Below, in pieces: positions 7,211-16,295 of a stretch of DNA of 64,000 nucleotides. The notes beneath the pieces were generated by a model, which was not told the origin of the DNA, searched no databases, and saw only the letters and a program-made list of their open reading frames with translations. Source of the stretch: Irineochytrium annulatum (taxonomy: Eukaryota; Chytridiomycota; Chytridiomycetes; Chytridiales; Chytridiaceae); NCBI GenBank assembly GCA_027600665.1, contig JADGJL010000002.1, positions 186,001 to 250,000 of the forward strand, written 5' to 3'. Each line of letters begins with the position of its first letter. The first letter of the stretch is position 1. The position numbers were made by a program, and so were the translations under genes.

Positions 7211-8149
7211 ATGGCCAATCAACGTAAGATTTTAATAACTATAACCGTATTGTACACATTGCTTGTTCTTTATTTTATGTTTTTCGCTTTCGGCAGAGGA
7301 GAGGCTTCAGAGCATACTTCCGGCTACACCTTTATTTTTATGCCCGATAACTTCATTAGTTTGCCATCTCCATCCGAACTTCTGCATCCCAGCCTAATGA
7401 GCATGGTGGGTTTCGGAAACACTATTGCGTTTATTCCTTTCGGTATATTGATTCCATGGCTGTACCGGGTCAGCTTCGTCCGGTTCATCACCCTATTCTT
7501 CATAGCGATTCTTGTGCTGGAGACGATCCAGGCCCTTACATTCCTGGGTAGTTTCGATATCAACGATGCTCTTCAAAATTCTATTGGAGCAGTCCTCGGT
7601 TTTGGGGCATACAAGCTTGGTTTCCGTTACCGCAGCCTCGGGCGCAATCTGGTCGCAACGGCTATATCGGGTATGGTTCTTTTTATAGCTTTATGGGGAG
7701 TAGGGGCGGCGGTAGACAAAATAACAACAAAAGTAGAGGGCCCTTTTACGGCGATTAACGAATGGACGGATACTTCGGGCCATTCATCCGCCGGAGACAA
7801 GCCGGACAGCATCCTAATCAACGGACAGAAGGTGAAGCCCGATTCAAACATGTATGGCGCTGAAGGTGGAGATTCCAGAACGTTTACGTATAAGTCTGAG
7901 GGGCAGACGATTTTCTCCTTCGATTACGGAATCCCGGAACCAACGAATTATTCCGGAAGCATCAGCATGACCCTGGATGGCCGGGAGATCTTGAGCAGTT
8001 CTGGAGAACTTCAGCGTACTGATCCTGATCTGTTCCCGTCGTTATTCGAAATTCCACTTGAGCCGGGAAACGAGCTGAAGCTTACTATTAAGGGCGACTT
8101 GAAAGTATGGGATGTCGGGTATAAGAAGATGCAGTATTTCTGGAACTGA
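7211..8149 (+). CDS. VanZ family membrane protein with extracytoplasmic C-terminal domain
   Basis: A 312-residue protein. Residues 1-165 carry about five hydrophobic segments of the VanZ type, including the conserved N.(I)AF.PFG and F(D)INDALQNSIGAVLG patterns. The C-terminal part (about 170-312) is polar and beta-rich and should lie outside the cell. VanZ lowers teicoplanin binding in enterococci, but most genomic VanZ homologues have no proven role. ATG 7211 is preferred over the GTG at 7196, because that GTG is itself part of the GTGGGGGAG binding site. Confidence 0.8.
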   Translation: MANQRKILITITVLYTLLVLYFMFFAFGRGEASEHTSGYTFIFMPDNFISLPSPSELLHPSLMSMVGFGNTIAFIPFGILIPWLYRVSFVRFITLFFIAILVLETIQALTFLGSFDINDALQNSIGAVLGFGAYKLGFRYRSLGRNLVATAISGMVLFIALWGVGAAVDKITTKVEGPFTAINEWTDTSGHSSAGDKPDSILINGQKVKPDSNMYGAEGGDSRTFTYKSEGQTIFSFDYGIPEPTNYSGSISMTLDGREILSSSGELQRTDPDLFPSLFEIPLEPGNELKLTIKGDLKVWDVGYKKMQYFWN

Positions 8150-8155
8150 TAAACT

Positions 8156-8274
8156 GTCGGGGGACAAGAACATATGCCCATTGAAAGTCGCTATTTTAGC
8201 GGCTTTTTTAATTTATCGGTACAAGATCTTGTCTCGAGCCAAGGAGAAGATCTTGTACCTGCCAACAGATTAGA
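8156..8274 (+). repeat. Family A repeat, copy 3
   Basis: GGGGACAAGAACAT box at 8160, terminator-like hairpin AGTCGCTATTTTAGCGGCTTTTTT (8186-8209), long hairpin 8217-8259. In this copy both arms of the long hairpin read AAGATCTT where other copies have AAGTTCTT and AAGAACTT, a matched change that keeps the pair. It sits 7 bases behind the VanZ stop and may be its terminator. Confidence 0.85.
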
Positions 8275-8414
8275 AAAGTAATGCAAAGCAAAGGTACCTG
8301 GTTGCGTGCCTTTGCTTTAATTTAGAAAGAATGGTTTGTAAAAATTAACTTGGTATCATTCCCGATGCGTGCTTGTTATCGGACCTCTAATCTATTAAGT
8401 TCTTTTATGTGGAT

Positions 8415-8993
8415 CTATGATTGAAGCGCTGCACAAGCGAGAATCTCGTCGGTAGTGCGGATTCGGCCGATACGTGGAAAGATGACTTTGCTTACGTGCT
8501 CATGTTCTGCCTCGCTGAATCCGGTCATTGCGTCTATTGCAAAAATCACCTGATACCCATGAGCAAATGCTTCTCGCGCAGTTGTATCAACCCCAATCCC
8601 TGAAGCAATTCCGCAGAGTATGATCGTAGTGATGCCTCTCCGGCGTAACTGCTGATCCAGATCCGTCCCGTAAAATGCACCCCACTGACGCTTAGTAATT
8701 AGATGGTCGTTAGTAGTGACTCCAATTTCAGGCACAATTTCATCCCATCCAGGTACCAGATTGATCGCTGGAGTTTCTTGATCCAGCACCGGATGGGGCA
8801 TATCTTTGAAATCTTTCGAAGAAACACGTACGAGTCCAACGAAGGCACCAACCTCACGGAAAGTTTGGACCATGGCAGCGGCACGTTCGACAACTTGTTC
8901 TGCTGAATGAGGGGCATACTGGTTTCCGATCCATTTCTGCAAGTCGATTACGATTAAAGCCGTTTTAGAAAATTGATATAAATGCTCTTTCAT
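8415..8993 (-). CDS. Isochorismatase-family hydrolase lacking the usual cysteine
   Basis: A 192-residue alpha/beta hydrolase of the isochorismatase/nicotinamidase superfamily. The acid (D17 in VIDLQK) and lysine (K101 in TKRQWGAF) are visible. At the position of the nucleophile, normally G...(D)CV..TA, the protein reads [14 protein letters not shown], so glycine replaces cysteine, as in true isochorismatases of the PhzD type. ATG 8993 has GGAG 10 bases before it; a GTG at 9002 is possible. It is divergent from a TetR-type regulator with dyads between, suggesting control by that regulator. Confidence 0.85.
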   Translation of the reverse strand: MKEHLYQFSKTALIVIDLQKWIGNQYAPHSAEQVVERAAAMVQTFREVGAFVGLVRVSSKDFKDMPHPVLDQETPAINLVPGWDEIVPEIGVTTNDHLITKRQWGAFYGTDLDQQLRRRGITTIILCGIASGIGVDTTAREAFAHGYQVIFAIDAMTGFSEAEHEHVSKVIFPRIGRIRTTDEILACAALQS

Positions 8994-9035
8994 GTTAGTC
9001 ACACTCCAATTTCAATTTGTTCATCCTTAATAGTA

Positions 9036-9061
9036 AGTTCATAAAATTGAACTTTTGTTCA
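9036..9061. promoter_or_regulatory. Overlapping dyads between the hydrolase and TetR genes
   Basis: AGTTCA-TAAAAT-TGAACT (9036-9053) overlaps TGAAC-TTTT-GTTCA (9048-9061). The shared TGAAC half-site and the intergenic place between divergent genes are typical of a TetR operator controlling both. Confidence 0.6.
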
Positions 9062-9123
9062 TTGACTTAGTGTTCACAATTTTGTACTATTGGTTCAAAG
9101 TTGTCAAGAGGGGATGTCTGAGC

Positions 9124-10005
9124 ATGAGCGTAACGAAGCAAGATATCATTTATTCGGCTTCTAAAATGTTTAAAGAAAAAGGTTACCTGGGAACATCCAT
9201 TCAGGAAATCGCCCAGGACTGTTCCATAGCAAAGGGCTCCGTTTACAAATATTTCCCTTCTAAAGAGGATTTGTTGTGTGAGGTTTTCGATCATTGCCAA
9301 ATGGCTTATTTTGATCGGGCTGAACGTTTGAAAGATATCGGAAAGGGAAGCCCCCAGGAGAGACTAGTGGATCAGATTGTATTTCGCTTTCAGTATTTCA
9401 TGGAATATCGTCATATTATGGTGGATTTCATTGATCTACCAATTACGCAGTACGAAACATTCCGCAAATTGAGGAATCACGTTCGCGAGCGAATGATGGA
9501 GTGGCACAGATCATGGCTTTTAGAAGTCTACGGCCCTAGAATTAAGCCGTTTCTCTGGGATTTGATCTTTATTTACCGGTCTTTTATTAAAGATTATCTA
9601 CAGCGCGTCATCTCCGAAGAGAATCTATTGTCCATTGAGGATACAGCTTGGTTTATCGTTGATAAAATGGAAGCTTTAGTCAACCACATGTCCAAGTTAG
9701 GTTCGAATGGGCTGCTCGGGAAAAGCGCATATGATACATTTATTCATTCAGGCTCAAATGACTGGAATGGAGAAAAAAAACGGATCACCGAAGAGTTGCT
9801 CAGCAGAGTGATTGCTATCATTGAGGTCTGGAAAGGGGGGATTGAACGCCGTAAGGAATTGCATGAGATTTTTCAATTGTTGAATAGCGAAATTTCTCAG
9901 ACTAATCCAAAGAGGTCGGTTATTCAAGCGTTGTGTGCTTACCTAGAACAAGAGAAAGAACTAAGAAGTTCAGTTATTCAGTTAAAGCAAACCGTCCTAT
10001 CATAG
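9124..10005 (+). CDS. TetR/AcrR family transcriptional regulator
   Basis: A 293-residue protein with a TetR DNA-binding domain at about residues 5-50 (DIIYSASKMFKEKGYLGTSIQEIAQDCSIAKGSVYKYF reduced to its key pattern: ASxxF..KGY..TS..EIA......GS.Y.YF). The C-terminal part is longer than the usual 200 residues and helical, with a charged, coiled-coil-like end. ATG 9124 follows GAGGGGATG; the frame upstream to 9055 lacks a site. It probably represses itself and the divergent hydrolase. Confidence 0.85.
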   Translation: MSVTKQDIIYSASKMFKEKGYLGTSIQEIAQDCSIAKGSVYKYFPSKEDLLCEVFDHCQMAYFDRAERLKDIGKGSPQERLVDQIVFRFQYFMEYRHIMVDFIDLPITQYETFRKLRNHVRERMMEWHRSWLLEVYGPRIKPFLWDLIFIYRSFIKDYLQRVISEENLLSIEDTAWFIVDKMEALVNHMSKLGSNGLLGKSAYDTFIHSGSNDWNGEKKRITEELLSRVIAIIEVWKGGIERRKELHEIFQLLNSEISQTNPKRSVIQALCAYLEQEKELRSSVIQLKQTVLS

Positions 10006-10132
10006 GTAAGATATATTGGTGTTGGTTAGAGAAATGTGATGTTGCTTTAACAATTGGACTTGAAAAACAATAACGTTGGAACCCTATAAGTTCAATGTTG
10101 CCCATTGGTAGCCATTGTAGACTGAATACTAG

Positions 10133-10206
10133 CTCAATAATGCTATTAAAGCAGCTGATCATCGTGATCGGCTGCTTTTGTTAAGCTAACGGGCAGGTTA
10201 ATTAAA
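10133..10206 (+). repeat. Family B repeat, copy 3
   Basis: Hairpin AGCAGCTGATC / GATCGGCTGCT (10150-10174) with TTTT, then GCTAACGGGCAGGTTAATTAAA. It lies between the convergent TetR and alpha/beta hydrolase genes. Confidence 0.75.
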
Positions 10207-10227
10207 CCAAAAGAAAAGGAAGACGTG

Positions 10228-11118
10228 TCAATCACGACGAGCCGTTCGCTCTATGCCATCGGCGATTACTTTGTACAGTTGGTGTGGCAAATCGTGTCCC
10301 ATGCCGTCAACCAACATTAGCTCGGCGCCCGGGATGGCAGAAGCCGTGTCTCTGCCACATGCTGGGTGAAACAGGGGATCATCCACCCCATGAATGACAA
10401 GTACGGGTACTTTTATGGTCGCAAGCCGCGGACGACGGTCACCGGCGACAGCCATAGCAGCAATTTGTCGTCCGACACTGCCTGGATCGTAATCTCGTTG
10501 GATTTCCTCGAGAATGAGCGCCCGATAAGAATCCTCTTCAAACGGATAGCCGGTGCCGGCGATGAGTTTGGAAAAGGAGAGCTTTTGCGCCAAGAATCCT
10601 GCTTCATCCTCAAATGGGTTCGGCGCCGGTTTAGTCATCATCGCCATAACTTCTGGGGAAGTTTGCGGAAGTGCGGGATTACCAGTACTGGACATAATGG
10701 ATGTGAGTGATAAAACCCGTTCAGGGTAATCACTGGCTATAATCTGGGCGATCATTCCGCCCATTGACCTGCCAACGAAATGAGCTCGATCAATGGATAG
10801 GGCGTCGAGCATTCCGATAGTGTCTTTGGACATGTCATCGAGAGTATAGGGGATATCTGGCCGCTGTCCCGACATGAGAGTAGTCGCAAGTGCGTTGAAA
10901 TCCAGTGTCGGATAATGGCTAAAGTGCGTCGAGCAACCGACGTCGCGATTATCAAAACGGATTACACGAAAGCCCTTCGCTGCTAATAAACGACAAAACG
11001 AATCTGACCATCGGATCATCTGGGTTCCAAGCCCGGCGATTAGGATAATAGCCTCGTCATTTTCGTTACCGAAACTGTCATAGGCCAAATCGATGTAGTT
11101 GACTTTCAGGATGTTCAT
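10228..11118 (-). CDS. Alpha/beta hydrolase
   Basis: A 296-residue hydrolase. The oxyanion region is IILIAGLGTQ (25-34), the nucleophile elbow GRSMGG places Ser at 118, the acid is in HGVDDPLF and the base in GMGHDLP near the C-terminus. It resembles the methyl-esterase/haloalkane-dehalogenase-like group. The substrate is unknown. ATG 11118 is chosen because AAGGAGGAG stands 9 bases before it; 19 upstream codons in the frame belong to the remains of a DUF1330 gene. Confidence 0.85.
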   Translation of the reverse strand: MNILKVNYIDLAYDSFGNENDEAIILIAGLGTQMIRWSDSFCRLLAAKGFRVIRFDNRDVGCSTHFSHYPTLDFNALATTLMSGQRPDIPYTLDDMSKDTIGMLDALSIDRAHFVGRSMGGMIAQIIASDYPERVLSLTSIMSSTGNPALPQTSPEVMAMMTKPAPNPFEDEAGFLAQKLSFSKLIAGTGYPFEEDSYRALILEEIQRDYDPGSVGRQIAAMAVAGDRRPRLATIKVPVLVIHGVDDPLFHPACGRDTASAIPGAELMLVDGMGHDLPHQLYKVIADGIERTARRD

Positions 11119-11154
11119 TATAATGTTCTCCTCCTTAATTTTGATATCAGAAGT

Positions 11155-11337
11155 TCTGTCATAGGTAGTAGGCATGATTCTTCAATTGCTGTAGTGCGAT
11201 GCCCGATACCGGCCATGTACTCTTTCGGGTCTGATAAGAAACTCCCCGCCATCGCCAAGAAACATGATCTCACCTCCGCTTTCACGGAGAAATGGGAGGG
11301 TGTGCTCGATATAGCGAATAGGTTTAAACTCTGTCAT
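11155..11337 (-). pseudogene. DUF1330 family pseudogene with internal deletion
   Basis: A minus-strand ATG at 11337 behind AAAGGAGTTTCACT reads YIEHTLPFLRESGGEIMFLGDGGEFLIRPE, the central DUF1330 pattern (GG..L..G.G.FLIGPE). It then shifts frame: the next frame reads EYMAGIGHRTTAIEESCLLPM, the family's C-terminal pattern. The segment normally between them (about 30 residues with the VRYPS motif) is missing, as is the first half of the gene. The in-frame product would be 51 residues and stop at 11182. Confidence 0.65.
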
Positions 11338-11392
11338 AGTGAAACTCCTTTTTGTTCCAAGTTAAATGTTAAACGTCTACACATACTTTCTT

Positions 11393-12004
11393 TTATAAGT
11401 CCCCTTCAGGGAATACATTAGAAGCTAATTTTTTGATATGGTTTCTGATATCAGGTGCCCAGTCATCGATGAAGTGATAAAAACGATCGAGATCATAAGC
11501 ATACAGTGCGCGCAGAGCTTCTTCATATTGATGAAAGTTCCCAGCCATAGCTGTCATAAAGTTATACGTTGCTTCTTGTGACTCTCGAATCTTACTCTGT
11601 TTACCTCCAGCACGGCGCGCCTCACCAACGAGTCTTCGTAATGTTACCGATGCCCCTCCAGGTTGACTCTTTAGCCATTCCCAATCCCGTGGCAATAACG
11701 TAACCTCACCGGATACAACCCCCAGTTTAGGCCGACCGACTCGCCGTGTAGGTTGGTTATTCAATTCGGTTCTGGACAAGTCGCCAAACTGTTCTCTTAA
11801 TCGTAAAAGTACGTCATTGATCTCCCCACGAAAATCAACATCTATCTGTTTCCCCGTGGTATCGTCAAAAATAAACAGCTGTGTTAGGTCTCTGTCACCC
11901 AGAGCATCCTTCACTGTAGAAACAACGTGCTGTAACGTACCGCTGGCGACGACTTTCACACCCAAAAATGCCGTGCAGTAAACGCTCGTTTGATCATCTC
12001 TCAT
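11393..12004 (-). CDS. DUF2239 family protein
   Basis: A 203-residue soluble protein. The DUF2239 core is clear in the middle (RPKLGVVSGEVTLLPRDWEWL and PGGASVTLRRLVGEARR), followed by a helical C-terminal region. No catalytic residues are known for this family. The start has a good site (AAAGGAGGTTG). Two palindromes overlap its promoter, so the gene is likely tightly repressed; no regulator gene is adjacent. Confidence 0.85.
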   Translation of the reverse strand: MRDDQTSVYCTAFLGVKVVASGTLQHVVSTVKDALGDRDLTQLFIFDDTTGKQIDVDFRGEINDVLLRLREQFGDLSRTELNNQPTRRVGRPKLGVVSGEVTLLPRDWEWLKSQPGGASVTLRRLVGEARRAGGKQSKIRESQEATYNFMTAMAGNFHQYEEALRALYAYDLDRFYHFIDDWAPDIRNHIKKLASNVFPEGDL

Positions 12005-12037
12005 TCTATGTACAACCTCCTTTAAATACTATCGTTA

Positions 12038-12079
12038 TTTTACCCGGGTAAAAATAAGAAGTCAATATTACCCGGGTAA
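12038..12079 (-). promoter_or_regulatory. Promoter of the DUF2239 gene with two TACCCGGGTA operators
   Basis: TTTTACCCGGGTAAAA (12038-12053) and TTACCCGGGTAA (12068-12079) are the same palindrome, 28 bp centre to centre. On the minus strand TTGACT and TAAAAT stand 17 bases apart, with one palindrome overlapping the -10 box and the other just upstream of the -35 box. A bound repressor would block polymerase. Confidence 0.75.
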
Positions 12080-12246
12080 AATATATTTATTATCGTTATA
12101 AAGGGGATAAATGTAAAAGATGCGGCCTAAGTGAAACCGCGCTGTTGAGGGCTAGTGTATGCATTATGTTGTACACACTGTGTTTTGTCGTAAACTGCCC
12201 GTTATTTGAGCAACTAAAAACGGCTGTTTCAGCAATCACTGTTCAA

Positions 12247-12430
12247 CTAATGAAGAAACGTTAGCTGGATAAAGTCAGGATTCACATGAGCGGAACGGAT
12301 AATTCCAGATTCGTCGATCATGAAGGTGGAAGGAATGGGCAAGACCCAGCTGTTCATAGCGTTACATTCGGTTAGATCCATGCCTACTTGTTTCATAATA
12401 TTCTGGAGGTAGCCTGGAACGTCGTAAAGA
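12247..12430 (-). pseudogene. Peroxiredoxin-like (AhpC/TSA) C-terminal fragment
   Basis: The frame ends with NIMKQVGMDLTECNAMNSWVLPIPSTFMIDESGIIRSAHVNPDF, the typical late part of bacterioferritin-comigratory/AhpC-TSA proteins (LPIPATFVID..G.IRFA.V.PDY). It stops soon after, where homologues continue. The N-terminal thioredoxin-fold half with the peroxidatic cysteine is absent. Confidence 0.6.
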
Positions 12431-12433
12431 ATA

Positions 12434-12760
12434 TTATAGAAAGCAGAAACCAATGGTGAGAATGATGAGAAGAGTGGCTTGAGAACCAAGAAGAATTGGT
12501 GAATTCAGTTCAGCGACGATGGGGTTTCCATCTGGAACACGGGTCAGGATTTTGGTAACAGTTCGCAACATCAACAGAAACGCGGTCAGGCTGAGGAAGA
12601 TGGTTAAAAGGTACTTACCGGTTCGCCCAAAGCTTGAAATACGCCCGACACTGTAACCGGCAAGCAAAAGAAAGATCCGTTGCTGTACTAATGATATAGC
12701 TTACCGACTGATGAGCGATGGGGAATACCGTGATATCGCCGACTAACATCAAAATGAAGT
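12434..12760 (-). pseudogene. Fragment of a small membrane protein with a frameshift
   Basis: Two minus-strand frames join: SYFILMLVGDITVFPIAHQSVSYIIS, then a frameshift near 12665 and LLLAGYSVGRISS..GKYLLTIFLSLTAFLLMLRTV. At least three hydrophobic segments. It runs into the peroxiredoxin fragment in another frame. Unrecognised family. Confidence 0.4.
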
Positions 12761-12952
12761 AAGAGGATGCCCGACCTTGATCGAGGGACGATCTCTAGAG
12801 GCGGGCATTGTCTATGACTAACCGGTAATGATAGTGATAGAAAGCTTCGACATTTAAACCTGAACATCTAATGAAGAATGTACCGGCATAATGAGTCCGC
12901 CTTTTCATGGTCATCACAAGGCCATCATTAATGAGCAAATAGTGACCGAAAC

Positions 12953-13111
12953 GTGTTATTGAGAGTTAAAGATGCAAAAGGAGGTATTGTTACTGAGGAA
13001 TTCCAAGTATCTCCTGGGATCAGCAAGCATTTAGATGGCCTGATTAATGATACAGAATACTTATTTGAGATTAGAGCTGAAGAAGGACAATTCATTCTTA
13101 ATGCAACATAA
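12953..13111 (+). pseudogene. Small plus-strand coding fragment, unrecognised
   Basis: A 52-codon frame from GTG (no ribosome binding site) reads LLRVKDAKGGIVTEEFQVSPGISKHLDGLINDTEYLFEIRAEEGQFIL, a beta-rich pattern like the tail of a secreted or lipoprotein domain. Probably the 3' end of a lost gene; a family B repeat follows, as behind other genes. Confidence 0.35.
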
Positions 13112-13197
13112 ATAAGAACGTATTCATATTCGAGCCCCACTTTTAATTATTTCTAGAGGAGAGGGGATTGGAAGTTATATAAGTAAAATATTCATTC

Positions 13198-13278
13198 AAC
13201 TAACGGGAAACGATAGCTCAATACAGACAGAAGTAGCCGGCCTTTGGACCGGCTGCTTCTCGTTACGCTAACGGGCAG
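13198..13278 (+). repeat. Family B repeat, copy 4
   Basis: CTAACGGGAAACGATAGCTCAATA border, hairpin AGTAGCCGG / CCGGCTGCT (13231-13257), then GCTAACGGGCAGATTAA. The inner stem is CCGG-based here while other copies use GATC-based pairs; both arms differ together, which keeps the hairpin. Confidence 0.8.
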
Positions 13279-13371
13279 ATTAACACAATGATAAAATGAA
13301 ACGAAGGCTATTCCTGGGGGGAGAAAATGGGCGATAATGAACATATAGCATCTTACCAGCCATTGCCTGTA

Positions 13372-13962
13372 CTACTGGGCAGGGGCTATCTGATGCTCAT
13401 TGCGTTCCAGAAATTCGAGATTCCGTTCAAGCAATCCCCCCAACCGGCACGCCATTAAGGAAGGATGGAGAGGCTTTCCATTCTTGAACCACCATTCCAC
13501 TACCCCTACGATAGCAGCCCCCAAAAACTGGATGTCAACATTCGCACCGTCAGTTAATCCTTGATTGCTCCTTTCGGGCTTACTGTTGTTCTCTTTCTCT
13601 AATTCTTGGAGGAAAAACTCAAGGAATCGATTGCGGAAAAATGGACTCCCTTTACTCGCTAGCAATGCGGAAAAGAATAATGAATGATTCTCGAAATACT
13701 CGAACCATAGCAACCCCGCATCTCTATAATCGGTATCATCGTCTGTCGTATCGCAGAGTTCCCGTATATTGTCAATGTGTTCCTCGATGAGCTTATCCAG
13801 AAGGTCAAATTTGTCCGTGTAGTGAAGATAGATAGTTCTTCGGCTAACATCCGCTCTGTCGGAGATATCTTGTATCGTAATTTGATCAAATTCTTTTTCA
13901 ATCATCAGTTCAATAACAGCCTTTTTTATTGCTTCTTGGGATTTGCGGATCCTTCGATCCAT
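13372..13962 (-). CDS. TetR/AcrR family transcriptional regulator
   Basis: About 196 residues. N-terminal HTH at residues 5-50 (A..EL..EK.FD.ITIQDISDRADVSRRTIYLHY). The C-terminal part has the TetR_C_33-like pattern FF.ALLASKGS.FFRNRF..FF and GVVEWWFKNGKP. ATG 13962 is preferred over a GTG at 13971, although neither has a strong site. It is divergent from the NmrA-like oxidoreductase at 14177, its likely target. Confidence 0.85.
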   Translation of the reverse strand: MDRRIRKSQEAIKKAVIELMIEKEFDQITIQDISDRADVSRRTIYLHYTDKFDLLDKLIEEHIDNIRELCDTTDDDTDYRDAGLLWFEYFENHSLFFSALLASKGSPFFRNRFLEFFLQELEKENNSKPERSNQGLTDGANVDIQFLGAAIVGVVEWWFKNGKPLHPSLMACRLGGLLERNLEFLERNEHQIAPAQ

Positions 13963-14176
13963 CTTTAACACTTGAGGATCACCAGCTTTCCTAATAATAA
14001 ATTCACAATTCCAAAGGATCTGTGAACTAATGCACGGAACCTGTCTTTTTAAGAATTGTAGACTGTTTATTTCTGTATATAATTATACATAGTCGTTCCT
14101 TAATATACTAATGTGCATTTTATGCATATACGGGGATGGAGTTAATCATGATCACCAATCGAAGGAGAACATTTCC

Positions 14177-14863
14177 ATGAAAATTGCGATTATTGGAGCC
14201 ACAGGGGGAACTGGAAGGAAAGTGACGGAGCGGGCACTTGAGCAGGGACATGAGGTTGTAGCCGTGGCTCGCCGGCCGGAAGTCATCGCTCCCGCAAAAC
14301 GGCTCAGTACCCGGCTGGGGGATGTATTCGACGCGTCGAGTATAGCCAAAGCCATTGCCGGTACTGAGGCCGTAATCAGTTGCATAGGCCCGCCGAGTAA
14401 CCTCTCACCGGATATGAATAATATTATGGCAGCAAAGAATGTCATGGCTGCAAACTTCTCACCGGGTACCGTCATGTCGGAAGGAATCCCGAATATTCTT
14501 GCGGCCTGTCAGCGTGCTGGAGTTAAGCGCCTAGTCATGCAGAGCGGCATTAATTTAAGCGATGGAAAAGAACTTTCCACCGTTAATCGGTGGATGGTAG
14601 GCATGATGCGCCGCATCTTTTGGAAGGCGATTGAGGATAAGGGGATTGCCGAGCATGCGGTAATACGGAGTGACCTGGACTGGGTCATTGTACGAGCGTC
14701 AGTGCTTAAATACGCGGAGGGCACTCTAAAATATACAGCAGGTCCATTAGCTCGTATCGCTCCACTCCAGGCGCTGCCCTTTGCAGACTGTGCCGACTGC
14801 CTTGTGCGGGCGGCGACGAGTGAGCCTACATGGATCAGGAAGATCGTTAATGTTGGACGATGA
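14177..14863 (+). CDS. NAD(P)-binding NmrA/SDR-like oxidoreductase
   Basis: A 228-residue atypical short-chain dehydrogenase with the Rossmann start MKIAIIGATGGTGRKV and R-R after beta-2 (VARRPE), which favours NADP. There is no YxxxK catalytic pair in the usual place, so it fits the NAD(P)H-binding/NmrA-like group that senses redox state or reduces quinones. GAAGGAG precedes ATG 14177. It is probably repressed by the divergent TetR gene. Confidence 0.85.
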   Translation: MKIAIIGATGGTGRKVTERALEQGHEVVAVARRPEVIAPAKRLSTRLGDVFDASSIAKAIAGTEAVISCIGPPSNLSPDMNNIMAAKNVMAANFSPGTVMSEGIPNILAACQRAGVKRLVMQSGINLSDGKELSTVNRWMVGMMRRIFWKAIEDKGIAEHAVIRSDLDWVIVRASVLKYAEGTLKYTAGPLARIAPLQALPFADCADCLVRAATSEPTWIRKIVNVGR

Positions 14864-15250
14864 CATGATATATGCTGGGTTTGATCATTTTTTAACGGGA
14901 AATTTGTCAATCAGGTTCCAAAACTTCAAGATGTGGAAAGGTCTCGTTAGATTGTTGCGTTAACGCATATAATAATTTCACCCCATCGCGGGCTTGGGAG
15001 TTGTTCACTAAGCACGGTTGGTTGCAAGAATTCAGTCATGTGTAATACTATAATGCTTGTTAAGCAACTGCAAATGACACACCCGACCAAGCTGAAGTTG
15101 GGGAAAAGGAACACGGGTCCGGCCGCCTTTTACTATAAAGGGATTTGGATAAACGTGAACTGTAACATGATTAATATTCTTATTGTGAAGATGAGAAGAA
15201 CATATCCGAGCTGATCAAAATCAATTGGGATAGTTATATTAGACATATTT
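14864..15250. other. Intergenic, no clear gene
   Basis: No frame here has a start with a ribosome binding site. A plus-strand stretch near 15075-15170 could be worn coding DNA, but nothing is recognisable. Confidence 0.3.
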
Positions 15251-15395
15251 CGAGGGACAAGAACATTGTTCCATTCAAAGTCGCTATTTTAGCGGCTTTT
15301 TTGATTTAAGGAACCAAGTTAATGTCCCAAGCGGAGGACAAGAACTTGGTTCCTTTGCCGAAAAGGACAAGAACATGTTCCCATTTCCGATTAGA
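15251..15395 (+). repeat. Family A repeat, copy 4, extended
   Basis: GAGGGACAAGAACATTG box, terminator-like hairpin AGTCGCTATTTTAGCGGCT with a long T run (15279-15303), long hairpin 15308-15355, then a second GGACAAGAACATGTTCCC unit ending in GATTAG. The outer arms read AAGGAACC and GGTTCCTT instead of ATCGGTAC and GTACCGAT, again a change on both sides that preserves pairing. Confidence 0.85.
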
Positions 15396-15590
15396 AAACA
15401 TCTAAGTAGAAGTGGTGGTCTCTATTGAGTAAATAAACGGCACGAATGGCTGGAGTTTTTCATGTTGTTTTCAACTCATCAATTTGTTGCATAAATTAAT
15501 ATGTATTAATACCATATCGACATGTATTGTAGATCCGAATGAAATTCGTATAACGTTTCCGAGATATCATATTAAATAAACATCAAATCA

Positions 15591-16295
15591 TTACACGTCC
15601 TTCATCTCAAGACGAAGCATTGATAGTAAGGCAATCAACAATCCGGCGGCTCCAAGCGACAAATGGATCGCAATGAAGGAGTTAATGGATACCAGCGGTC
15701 CATTAACTCCGGAGCATACGATGATCGTTAGCAGGATGGAGGTAACCATAGTGGCCGTAACCGAATTTTTGTGCATCCCGAATAACAAAGGAATAAGGGA
15801 CATTGCGGCAGCAGACAGCGAGCTAAAGATGTACTCAAGCAATAGCACCCCAACTTGTTCCATCGTCAGCGAATCCGAAATGAAGGGATAGAAGCCATCC
15901 AGGGCAAACATAACGGAACCCATAAGCACGTCGGTGAGCAGGATCATTCCGGATGTAAAGACGAAGATGATGACCAATTTGGCAGCGATAAACTTGCGGC
16001 GTTTGATCGGATATGTGAAGAGCACGCCGAGCGTTTTGTTTCTGTATTCCCCAACAATCATAGTTGAGAGCAGCGCCCCAGCAAATATCATGAAGGTTGC
16101 CCTGACAAAAGTATCGATTAGCATGAACGACTCCGAGTAAGTGGCAAAAGCGTAATCCTGTGCCCCATAATCGGTAATACCTATCATCGTAAGGAACAGA
16201 AGGATCGCCAGGTTAGCCATGGCGGCATAGCCGATATAACGGGCGAACCGGTACTTCTTTAGTTCCATCGAGATCAGTTTAAGCAACGACTCCAT
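15591..16295 (-). CDS. ABC-2 type transporter permease without a partner ATPase
   Basis: A 234-residue membrane protein with six hydrophobic segments, of the lantibiotic/antibiotic-export permease group (MELKKYRFARYIG start; GEYRNKTLGVLFTYPIKRRKFIAAKL cytoplasmic motif). The start at ATG 16295 sits directly behind GGAAGGGGG. It overlaps a 22-codon ORF that has the better binding site, so translation may be coupled. The ATP-binding gene that normally precedes such permeases is absent. Confidence 0.8.
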   Translation of the reverse strand: MESLLKLISMELKKYRFARYIGYAAMANLAILLFLTMIGITDYGAQDYAFATYSESFMLIDTFVRATFMIFAGALLSTMIVGEYRNKTLGVLFTYPIKRRKFIAAKLVIIFVFTSGMILLTDVLMGSVMFALDGFYPFISDSLTMEQVGVLLLEYIFSSLSAAAMSLIPLLFGMHKNSVTATMVTSILLTIIVCSGVNGPLVSINSFIAIHLSLGAAGLLIALLSMLRLEMKDV

